64,000 nucleotides of DNA from Oscheius dolichura (taxonomy: Eukaryota; Nematoda; Chromadorea; Rhabditida; Rhabditidae): assembly GCA_932521035.1 (NCBI GenBank), contig OW051493.1, positions 3,224,001-3,288,000 on the forward strand, in the 5' to 3' direction. Shown piece by piece: positions 45,401 through 56,700 of the stretch (its first letter is position 1; every line of letters starts with the position of its first letter). Position numbers and translations under genes: made by a program. Below the pieces are notes generated by a model that was not told the origin of the DNA, made no database searches, and worked only from the letters and a program-made list of their open reading frames with translations.

Positions 45401-48400
45401 ATAATAGTCAATTTTTAGGATACGGCTCCTTCGTCCGATCAGGTACAGTTGCCCGCGTGTCCACCTCACTCTGTCTCTAACCCGCTGACCCTTGTTTCAC
45501 ACTCAAAAACTAACCAATCTATCCAAATTCTGATGTTTTCCTGTGTGCTACAGTATAATTTGATTATTTGCCTCCACCAAGTGACATCATAACACGTGTA
45601 AAGTCGAAAAGGAGTGAAATTTCCATGTCTATCTCCTGTGTTCCCAGAGTTCCCTCTCCCCCAGTAAAAACACTAACAAGATAATCCGGTGGAGATCGTG
45701 CCCCGGTTCGTGTTCCCTCCTCATAATGTGATGCTTGTACAACTCGCCGCCGGAAACCAGTTGCGGTGTGTTCGGTCTCCCTCTTTTTGCCTCATTCCCG
45801 CCTCGCTCTCAATAGCCCCCTCCTCTCTGTATATTGACACTTTATGTGTCGACAGAAACACTCGTAATTCGCGCCTTGGAATATCCGGGACAGGAGGGGG
45901 CAGGCGATACAGTTCTTGAGGAATCCCCGTCAAAAAATGCACTCAAATTAGGAACAGTTCATCCCCCCTGCGTCCCGCCTATTTCCCCCACGGCGAGGAA
46001 GATGGACACATAATCGTCCCCTGTCGGCCCCCTGTTCGCTTTCCTAATTGGGGATTGTCGACCGGTTCCGCTCTCTCTCATCCACACAGAACTTTTGTGC
46101 CCTCCGGGGGGTGACGGAAGCCACTTGTTCCACTCTTCAGCCGTCTTCGTTTGAACTTCAACCGAAAAAGCCACCGGTTACTGTGATTTGTCTGCCTTTC
46201 GGGTTTCTGCTCTCCTCCCGTCGACTGCAGCCAACTTCCGTCTGCTATAAAATACTCCCCAGGGCCACTGAAAAAGAGCGCTTATCCTTCTGATTTCTTC
46301 TTTTGAACCCCGTCACCCATCCAATTTATTTCACTTCCTTTATTTCCTCGAACACCTCTCCCCCCGTCCCCGGGGAGTCTCCTCTGCCTATTAATCTCTC
46401 GTATTTAGATTAACCCCCAGGTCATCCCTCGAAAAGAGTAAAAGACCCTCGTAGATCTATTAGTTTTTCGTTGATCCAATTCACCAGGCCGAGAGGTTCT
46501 TCACCCCGCCGCGCAGTCATTACCTCGTCGCAAGGTCATTTCTGAGAGATTCTTGCTGAATTACCTTGTGTTTACTCCTTCTCCCACCGTTTCTATTAAG
46601 CTCAAGAATAAGACAAACAGTAACCTGAACTGAAACCGACAAAGTCCACAGAGCTGTTCAACTTCGCACCTTGCATTTGCTCGCTTATTGTCTCGGCTCC
46701 TTTCATCCGGACGGTTCAGGGTCTACTCACTCTTGCAAGAACTATTGCCCCTAGCTTGTGGCTCATCCTCCAAATGCTGCTGTCCTCCTGTTTCTGCGGG
46801 CATTTCCACACGCCCGGTAGATGTTCGATCACCTCTCCCGTATCCTTTTTTCATATTGACCGCTATTTCCCCAGTAAGCATCAGTGGCTGATTTGATACT
46901 GGATGTTGTCTCCCTGTTAAGCGAACAGTGTTAGTTACAGAGACGGGCGAGGAGAAGAGGAGAGGACTCGTCGCGTTCCGGTTCCATCTCCTCTCCATTT
47001 TGGGCTCCCTCGTCCCCGTTCGGCCATCCTCCCGGCGTGTCCGTGTTTGTCATGTTCGTCTCGTTTTTCGCCATCCTCTCCCTGTCCTCCTTCTCCTCCT
47101 CCTCGACCAAAAAGACTCTCTCTCCCACACCCCGTGGGCCCCTGTCCGGTATACAGCCGACGCCTTTATTCGGGCCTCTCCACGGTCGACACTTATTCGT
47201 CGTCTCCCCCCGACTGAATCACGCACACGACCGTTGATTGCCCTCCTTTCACACACCCATTCCGTCCTTCCATCGTCTCTACCGTAATCCCGTCAAGAAT
47301 GGCCGTTCTCCTGGTATGTGTCCCTCTCTTTTCAAGAAACCGTTACGAGTCCAATCAAGTGCTTTCGTGTTTGTATGCCGTTAACTCCCACGACCCCCAA
47401 GGACAAATATTTTGACTGGGAGATTCCAATCTTCTGGGATCCGTTGAATAGGGCGGCTACCGGCCCGTTTCGCAATGACCGTAGCTGGTATAACCAGCTG
47501 TCATGCTCGCTTGGAATCTGAGTCACACGGGGGGGCGCCTTTTGCACACACCTCCTCCCGGGGGGAAGCACTTGAAACGGGCCTAGTCCTCAGTTTATGT
47601 TACTCTTCCGCGGCCTGGAGACATAGCTGCTCAAACAACTGGTAAGGCCGAAAAGTTATCCTCCCCGAAAGAGTCCGAAGATTGCCTGTCCTCCTCCCGA
47701 ATTCGTCGTCCCTCCTCGGCCTTCTATTATCCTCGAGTCCCCTATCCTCGCCCGGCAATTGTTTTCTGGCAGCTGACCCTAGTAAAAATGCTGAATAATT
47801 CGTGGCCATCGTCTTCCCCCTCCCATCTCTCATTTTTGGTAGGCAGCGAAAGAGGGAGAGCCGCCTCGGTTGCCCTTGACAACCCGGGGACAACCTCACC
47901 TCTCTCACTTCACCTCCTTCTCGTCTTCATCGTCCGCCCCTTCCCATCCACTCGACCCCACTACTAATGCCCTGGGTGAGTTCGTTTTTCTCTGTGAGTA
48001 CATATGGGGGAGAGTCCCTCCTGTTTGCCCTCTCTCCTGAAAAATTCAAATGAATTATTCACATGGAGGTGGAAATCGATGAATTGGAAGAGAGAGAAAG
48101 CCGTTTTCAACAATGGCCCGTGTGGTCTATTTGAGCATGAATTCCCCTCCCGGCTTTCATACAAATTGTCTCGATAGACTCAGCTGATTCAGAAAAGTTT
48201 CTTGGTCGTGTTTTTTCTCGTCTCTCTCCGAGAAGAGCCCGTCATTATTCAAACAGTGACTCGCCGGGACCGTTCTCCTCCCTCTTGTCACAATAAACCA
48301 CTAATTCTCTCCCACTCCTCTGGTAAACTTCGTCCTCCTCCTCCTCGTCTTCTTCTTCTTCTCGTTGAACCAGGAACTCTCCCTGTCAGTTCCACCCTCT

Positions 48401-49877
48401 TCCAATCTTCCTAATGGCCCCTCATAAGTTCTATTTGTGTTCCCAAGAGTCGAGCTCTCCCCGTTATGTACAGAAATAGCTCTGGGACCGTTTGCGCAGA
48501 TTGATCTCCTTGTGTGACCTCACTCTCTCCCTTTTTTGGTACACGACGAGCATGTACAGATTTCGAAATAACCGACACCGGGGATAGATTCTCTGATTTT
48601 TGATACTCTGAGAAAGTAGGGAAGGAGTTGTTTGTGGCCAGTAGCTTTGACGTGAGCCGGGATAAGATTTCTCGGTAGAAAAAGGTGAACAATAGGAACA
48701 GCTGTGATCCGCGATCGGATTACCTTTTGTAGCCACGGGAAAGACACCAAACTAGAGGCACTTGTCCTCCTCCTCCATGCAACCTGCCCCGGCATCATCC
48801 AGTTAAACTTTTACGTCAGCAGAGGACAAATGATTGTAGCGGTGGGAAGCTCGCGTCATTTCCTCATTCATTTGGCTCTCTTTGTCTGTAATTGTCCCTG
48901 GGCCATGTGCCCTCTCTTGATATACAGCCGCCATATGGGCATCTGGGTCATACAGTCTTCCCTGGGGGAGAGGGACGGTAAATAAACACACAGATTACCA
49001 CTGTTATTGAGGGGTTTTGGGGCACCTCGGTTAGAAAAGTGTCCTCGCTAGCTGTAATATTAGGCACCCTTCTCCTCCTGTCCATTTACTGGAATAATCC
49101 ACCCGGCTGCATTATCACCAAGAGACCAACAATATTCTTAAAAGTTCAATCGGAAGAAGAGGCGCAAATTCGTGTAGACATATGAAAAATTCATTTACGC
49201 CTGAGGAAATCTGAATGGGTGCCTTTTTGAAACCGTCTGGACGAAACAGACGCTCGTTTCGGCTAATCTCCAGATGATTTTGCCTCTTTGGAAGTATCTA
49301 GAATATCTGGAGAAAGCCGAGGGCCATGTCTCCTGAACGTGTCTCCTAGTTGTTGATATCACGTCCTCCCGGTCATCTCTCTGGCCAGACGGTTCTGGAA
49401 AGTTACATCATAATCCTCTTGTATTTGATGAGCTATTTTAATAGTAGTACAACGTGCAAATAAGCATAGTTATTATCGTCGCCGTTGTCGAGCCTCTACG
49501 AGTCATGAGATACATTTTGAGCCTATGAAAACAATTAGCAGTCTGTTATTTTTATCAACTCTATCAAATATCCATTCATGTTTTTCTGTTACTGGAACTT
49601 TCGAGCCTTCCCGCCCAATTGGCCCAGTCCCCAGATATAAATCTGCCCATCCATGGCAAATAGTAGTACTTTCCCCCTTCTCTCTCATCCAGTCCGAGAT
49701 TAATCCCCACCCCCGAAATTTCTGGGGCTTATCCTCCTCTGTTGGTCCAGCTGTCTGATTTCCCCCCTCCGGGTCTTCCTATCTCTATTCAATTCTATCC
49801 CCTCTGTGCTCGGCCCCACCGATATTAACCCCGTCCCTGTCCTAAAATAGTCTTCTTTTTAATATTTCATTTTTCAG

Positions 49878-51208
49878 GATTCACCTATGCGCTTGAACGG
49901 CACCTCGCCCAGTAGTGCGGCGGTTGCCAGTCGACTTTACGGAACGCGTTCGCGACGGGACTCGATGGGATCCGACGGGGACATGATCTCCTTCTCTGAC
50001 CAGGACGACTCCTACCTCAGTAACCAGGTTTGTTCTACTGCTTTTTAGTCGGTCGAGAGATATTCTTGAGTCAATAGGCAAAGAGTGTGAACAAACCACT
50101 GTTCCCCTCTATTTAACAAGGTTTTTAGAGGCTCTAGGGACTGATCTTTCGACTGGGGAAAGGGCAAAAGATGACTGTTGTTTAACTTTTGTGATTCATA
50201 AAAAGCACTCCCAAATATTGTCTGTCCTTTATAAATAGACCATTTCCAGCCGGGAATCATGTCGTCCATCCAAAAGCAGATGCAGGAGATGGCGGAGAAG
50301 GCCCAATCGGGCGACGACGAACGAGCTCGTCTCAAAATGGAAAACGGCATCATGGCTGAGAGACTGCACATAGTCGAGGAGCAGCTGATGCAGACGGAGA
50401 AGAGGCTGGAGGAACAGCTCGAATACGAGAAGAGCAGGAACAAGGACCTCCTGGCCCGGGTGGAGAGAGAACGCCAGCTGGAGGCGGAGAGCTCCTCGTT
50501 GAAGTATCAGATGCTGGAGAAGGACCTCACCCAGGCGAAAAGAGACGCCGAAAGGACGAAGCAGGAGACAGCCAAACTCCAGGAAGAACTGGAGAAGGCG
50601 AAAAACGACCTGGAGGAGAGTAAGATGCTCGTGGAGGACATCGAAGACGAGCGACTGAAACTGGAGAAACAGTTCAGAAAGTACAAAGAAGAGGCACAGC
50701 AGGACATCGACTCCTCCTCCGAGATGGTGGAGGTCCTCAAGGAGCAGACAGAGGAGCTGAGGAGGAGGGCAGTCCCGCGGCAGGGTTCTCTGGCCGACCA
50801 GATGGTCGCCCTGGAGGAGGAATTGGAAAGGAGCCGCGCGGAAGTGAGGATGCTCCAGACGGAGAGAGACGATCTCCAAGCCCAGCTGCTGGCAGCGAGT
50901 GTCGAGAAGGGGACGAGTCTCTTGGCCGACATCCCCTCGCTGGCCGATGAACTGTCCGAGAAGGGAGGCGACTCTGCAGAGGTTGGAAGAACACCTTGTA
51001 ACAGGAACTAATAATCCATTTTTCAGTTATTGGAGGCTCTTCGAGAGCAGGAAGTGTGTAATCAAAAACTACGGGTCTACATAAATGGCATTTTGATGAG
51101 GGTCATTGAGCGACACCCCGAGATCCTCGAGGTGAGTGTCCCCCTAAATACGAGTACTAATCCCTTTCCTTTCAGGTCGGCACAGGTTCCTCCGAACCCT
51201 CAAGTTGA
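49878..51208 (+). CDS. Class-II Rab11 family-interacting protein (Rab11-FIP3/4, Nuf-like), 5' end not resolved
   Basis: Phase-checked exons 49878-50027, 50250-50981, 51027-51131, 51176-51208; 339 aa visible. An acidic Ser/Arg-rich segment (DGDMISFSDQDDSYLS) precedes about 245 residues of continuous coiled coil with heptad Leu/Met. The Rab11-binding domain follows: LLEALREQEVCNQKLRVYIN and GILMRVIERHPEILEV. That block is the hallmark of FIP proteins. A class-II identity (FIP3/4, Drosophila Nuf) fits best. These proteins link Rab11 recycling endosomes to motors and cytokinesis. No EF-hands are seen, though upstream exons may be missing. The first exon begins at an acceptor in phase 0, so coding sequence continues upstream. 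Confidence 0.85.
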
Positions 51209-53793
51209 CGGTGCGCCGGACAGTCCCACTCGGAGCCGTCCACCTCGCGCCTGCCAGCGGCGCCGGCTCCCGCGACGACGACCTTCTCTGCTCGTCTGAC
51301 CTCCTACCTGCCCAGCTCGCTTCTTCGCTGGGGTTGAGAGAGGGACTGTCCCCCTTGCCTGCTTCTTTCCGTCTTCCTCGTCCTAGTCTGCCCACATCTG
51401 TTAGTATCCCCACCACGGGTTGTGTTATCCGCCGACGGCCCCCTCCCCAGTCTGTTGTGATTCGGTGTGTCTCGATACATGTACTATTCCCCAATTATTA
51501 TTTGTGTCCCTATGCATAATTGTATTTCTCTACGAGAGCTTTTCTCCCTCCAAAAAGAAGAAAATTCTGTGATCCAAATGAAGCTTTCCACTTTGTCTAT
51601 TCTGTTCCTTTGCATCTCAAATGACCACCCGGGTCGGAGGGTGGCGTCTCCCTCTAAACTCGGCTGCCCCCCTTCTTAGATGTTGTTTAGTAGCCAGCTG
51701 TTTCGTAGTCATGGCATTATGAAAGAGGGGCTATTGTCCCCCTGGCCAGCTTTTCTACGGACAATTACCCCCTCCTTTGGGCCCAACAACACTACTCCGT
51801 GATTGCCCCCCAAAAACACTAGAGTAGTAAAAAGTTCGGTCAATTTCCTCGGGAAAATAACACCTGCATCCTGCTCATTTCCCCCTTTCCCAATGGCCAT
51901 CCTGGTTCTCTCCCCGTCCTCCTCTTTTTCAGCTGGTCAAACTCGACCCAGGAAGTACTTTTTCCGCTCTTCCCCTGTCCCTTTGCTGGTTTTTATTTGG
52001 ACAGACTGACCCTATTCAAACTGTTCAACAACTACTTGCCTCGTCTGCTAACAACTAACAAATATGACTCAGCACCGGGGAATTTGTTCAGCTATTCGAA
52101 CTATTCTGTTGCAAAAGTCAGCCTACTACTGGAGGGGCCGGGATATAACTGACCCCCATCGGTCAGGAGTTTCCTGTTTACGGAGTCTCGGCGGAACTCT
52201 CTGATATCTTTAGCCTCGGTGAAGTCGGGGGCATTTTTTCACATTCACACCTGGTGCGAAGACATTTCCCTCTGAAATTACGAGTAGAGGGCAGATTTCT
52301 CTGTTCTAATTGGTCTCGACTTCTTCCTGGTCTACTTGTTGCTCTTCTGAGAGGCGCAGTTCGTCCTCCCGTACAGTTCCTATGGAGAGGGCCATGTCTA
52401 ACTGTGGCCTTCGGTGTATTGGAGATACTGGGGGCTTTTTTCTTGAAGACATGCTTGGTGGCAGCCTCGTCTTGTCAATGAGCCAGTCCGGAAAAGCTGG
52501 TCGGTCCCTTAGCAAGCCATTAGAGTAAAGAGTATCATAGTTTTTTTGGTTAACCCCCAACTGGTTCTCCTCTCTTCCCCAGCCACCTTCTTGAATCTCC
52601 TGGTCTTCCCTCCATTTTGTTGACCCTCTTGTAAACATGGCGTGTGGGAGCCGTGCTTCTTTCTTATTCTGCCCATATTCTATGGCCTTTCGTCGCCGGT
52701 TATTCCTTCCCCCCTATAATCTGCCCTGTGTTCTTCTTCTTCCCGTCATTGTATCCCTCCACCTAGACATTGTTTTCCTTGAGAATCGTCTTCTTCAAAA
52801 CAACCCTTTTTCGGATTATCGCCTATTCTTTCCCTGTCAAAATGAGCTCCTCCGCTTGTGAATACAATAAATTGACGTTGTTTTGAAGTGGCCCGTACAG
52901 TATTCCGTTTCTCTGAATAACAGAGAAGAGAGCGAGGGAGAGGGAGATTCTTCCAGCTCCAAGACCTGAACCCTTTTCCGGTGCGCGGTCACCCCGGCAA
53001 CCGCCGTGAGACATTAGCTGGAGCCGTGAACCTCGTGATTCATCCGCTTTAATTGCCTCTAAATCCTATTGGCCAAAAAACGTGGGAAAATGGGCTCATG
53101 TTTTTTGTTGTTTTTTGCAGGAGGAGGCCCGGCTTCAAGGAGCAGACCAAAACGGCTAATCCACAGGTTGAATGGTTGCCAAGTCTTCCTCCCTCTCACT
53201 GTTCCTCTCCTCCCTATTGGAATTACGAATCCCTGGCCTCCAGTATCCTCTTTTAATCATAGTTGACCTCAAATACTTTTTTAATTGCTCAAAAATCTCA
53301 AAAACTTTGCAAAGTCCATTCTTCTTCTTCTTTTTGTTCATAAAGATACCCAACTGAGGTCATCTGTCCCTGTGTGCACTTGTTGAATGCCAGGCCTCCC
53401 GTTTTCCCAGAAATTGATCAATTATCTCCTTGATTGAATTATTCTTATTAGAGGCGGAAAAAACGCCGTCCCTGCTACACATTCTCCGATCATCACTTTA
53501 TCTTTGGACCCCGTTCTTGGCCAAAAGACTTTCTCACTTCATATTCTCACTTTTACCTTTAAGGGTCAAACATCTTCCTGTCCAAAAAGTTGTTTTGAAT
53601 GTTCACATCTTCTCTGATGAGGCTAATTACTGTTTCTACCCTCCTCCTCCTCCTGGTACTGGTACCTTCTGGTACAGACTATGCCTTGGCCCGCTCACGG
53701 GGCCTTTTGAGACGAGGGAGGAGGACAGCCGTGTGATTTGAGATAATTAGCCTTTATCAAAGTGACATTCTCCTCGTCTGCCCATTCTTGCAG
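51209..53793. other. Gap between Rab11-FIP and the first assigned ARMC9 exon
   Basis: No confident gene is seen. An acceptor-bounded piece near 53121-53165 (frame RRPGFKEQTKTANPQ, donor GTTGAA) could be an upstream ARMC9 exon. The N-terminal LisH part expected for ARMC9 was not found. The + strand remains pyrimidine-rich with T-rich stretches. Confidence 0.35.
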
Positions 53794-56700
53794 CTCCTCT
53801 CAAAACGACTAGTCTTTATCGAATCCGTTCCAGTGATGTTACGGAGTCGTCGTCCTCCCCGACGAGCTCCGTCTCACCCGCCGATGGAGGATGTCCCCCC
53901 GGATCCTGTAGAGAAACCGCTTCCCCACACCCGGTTGGCTTCTTCCCTCCTCCATTATCAACTGGTTAAGATCCACCTCCGTGACACACTGTCTCCTCGA
54001 GGATATAGATGCCAGTAAGCTGACCAACCAAGTGGAAGGACATCCGACTGCCCGAGGAACGGCTCTTCTGCTACAGGCTCTGCGACAGGTATACTGTATT
54101 ATGGGGAAGGATACGGGAGTTTAGCAAGTATCCATGTCGGCTCTGGCAGAATATTCAGCGAGGTCGCTGGACTGGATTGTGGACAACGACATCCTCCAGC
54201 TCAAGTTGAGGAAAAATGTGAGTCAAAGGGGATGCCCTCCAATTCAGGATATCTTCAGGGTCTGATGTACCGTGTCCTCCAGTCGGACGCTGTCGATGCC
54301 CGGGAGCAGATGTCCCGACTGGTGAATACCATAGCTAGTTACAGTAGAGGAAGAAGTTATCTCGCAGGTAGCTGTCCTCCTCATCCTGCCCAATCAGCCC
54401 TTTCCAGCGCATCAGAAGTCTCTCCTCCCCTGTTTGGTCACCCTCGTACGAGGAAAGCGTCTGCCGACGTCTACCTTTGACCAGCTCATCTCCACCCTCC
54501 AGAAACTCTCCGTCCGGCCGAGTTGTCAACGAGAGCTGTTACAGAACGGAATGCTGGAGTGGGTCGTGAACTTGTTAGAGACAAGGTGCTCCCCCTACGC
54601 GATGGAATACGCCGCCGCCATGGCTACCAACATCTCCCTCAATGTGAGTCTTTGATTCTTCTTCCATCGTCCTCCACTTCCAGCCCAGTTCCTCGACTCT
54701 TCTTTTGCGGTTTGCCGACAGCATCGCGGCGGCTGCCGTGAGCGTACTGAATCGTGACATCCACGGAGTAAGTGGCTTCGTTGGCCGGCTTCTGACGGTC
54801 TCCTCCCCCTTTCCAGCAGTGTTGCTCCCTCTTCAACGGCCTCGTCTACACATGGCTCCACTGTGGGAAGATCCGCATCCGTGCCCGTGAGACGAAGCTG
54901 GTCGATTCAATTCGGTCAGTCGGTTTCATCCCCCGGTTTAAATCCGCCGCCCCTCTCCTCGGCCGCCTCATTTTTTGTCCAGTCGCTGTCAATCCAGACA
55001 CCAAAAGAGGCTAGTGAAAGTGTTCCTGTGACCGGGTTTCTCTCTCTCTCTCTCTCCTCCCCGCTTTTCGAGGTTCTTTTTCGGCTCGTCGCCCCCCGAA
55101 GAGAAACGCGGCCATTGCCCGATTTGAAACCGCCACGCGATTTGCATTTCACGAACACCTGTCAGGGGCAGAGAAGAAGAGGGTGAGCAGAGTGATTAGG
55201 CAGGAGAAGCGGACGACAGATGTCTGCCCAAAAATATGAGGCTTGAAATTATCCAACAATTCAGGGCCAGGATAGGCAAGAAGAGCTGCTCACTGTGCGC
55301 ACTCCACGTACCGTATCTTTTGGCGGTCATCTCGGCAGGTAAGCATGGGCTGCAGGGGATGGTACGACAGAGACGAGTGATGGAGAACGAGAGACAGCAG
55401 GAACTATATAAAAAAATGGGAAGGACGGTATATATGAATATATGAAAGGAGATTACGGTAAAGGGGGGACTAGACTCAGAGGGGCGAGGAACGGGTTCCT
55501 TCCTCCACCGCATACTGTAACCCCTGGGGGATGATGGCCCCATGTCGCGGATAACTGCATTTTTATAAGTTTCGTCTTTGGGATTTCCCTTTTTCTGGTT
55601 TGTGAAGCAAAAAAAAATTGACCATATGGATGCATAGAAGGAATTGCCACCAAGGCACAAGTAGCAGACAGATTCCGAAGGAGCGCGATGACCACCAAAG
55701 GTTCAAATGTTTCCGTACAAAAAGAGCTATTGATTTGTGTGAAAGATCTGAAATGGAAAAATAAACATTATGGGAGTGTTTCAAACGCTATCAATAGCAA
55801 TGTTCCGTCCATTGCTTTTGATAGCTTTTGAAAGTTGATAATGGGGCCGATGGGCTTGGAGTTGACCCGAGGTCAGCTTGTCTGTAAAGAAGAGGATCAT
55901 TTCGAAAGGGAGAAAGTCACCGGGACCAGCTATTCGGGACAAACTTGGCACCGTCTCTCCAGGTGTGGATGACGCATCTCGATCCGGCCCTGGCAGTTTC
56001 CCCGTCGTTACGCAGTCTCCTTCGAAATCTCTTCTCCGGGTCTTTCTCCGTGTGTTCCACCAAAGTGTCTCGTCTCTCCCGCTCTTTGTCTGTTTTTCCA
56101 CCGCCACCACCTCTTAGCCGGGGGCGGCCTCTCTTTGGTTTGGTGCTCGCCTCGTGTCCGTCCCTCACTTTTTCCTCCTTCTCTCCTCTTTTTTTTCTCT
56201 TCTTCTCGACCCGTATTCCGCTCTGCTCATGTCTGTCTTCGTCGTTTTTTCCCGCCCCTTTTAGTCTGTCTCCCGTCCTCCGGCGCCGGCCGCTGCCCCA
56301 GGCCGTACCGCCTCGTGCCCCTCGGTGGAGCCCCCGTCCCGTCGGCTCCCTGCCAGCCATTTTAACCCTTAAAACAGGACTCTGTCTCTGTTTTCAACCC
56401 GTCTATCGATCGCCCGCTCACTCTGCTTCCCATTTGGCCCCTACCCAACTGCCACCGAATGCCCTTGTCCATACCGTACCCGTTGTGTCTGTCTGTCTCC
56501 CCCACACCTCCTTCCCGGGCTGTCTCCTCTCTGCTGTCCTCGCTCCTCCTCTCACATGAGTTTTCTACTGTAATTCAACCAATAGACCGTCACGTGGGCC
56601 CATTCCCCGACCCGTAAACAGATCATCCGGGGCTCTCTCTTCTAGTCACCCTAGCTGGGGCACTGGGCCTGGGACGACGAAGGTCTTCGTTTTCCTATCA

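Larger units (their letters stand above)
41436..49877. other. 8.4-kb mostly non-coding, pyrimidine-rich region upstream of Rab11-FIP
   Basis: No protein family is recognised. From about 42.5 kb the + strand is strongly pyrimidine-rich, like the sense strand of the phosphatase introns, which suggests transcribed 5' introns of the + strand Rab11-FIP gene. Two candidate coding exons are a frame starting MADVFESHGGE (45073-45105, donor GTAGGT) and MSSLNNFVDDKG (from 45222 to about 45304); they do not join the confirmed exons in frame without another exon. GTCCTCC words recur through the region. Confidence 0.45.

Noticed and set aside
50229..50879. 216-codon minus-strand frame opposite the Rab11-FIP coiled coil
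   Set aside because: It is the mirror of a heptad-rich coding exon; the sense strand has the Rab11-binding domain and in-phase introns.
55945..56559. 204-codon plus-strand frame and 147-codon minus-strand frame
   Set aside because: Both arise from an extremely pyrimidine-rich stretch. The products are Ser/Pro/Leu or Arg/Glu low complexity with no family and no splice context.
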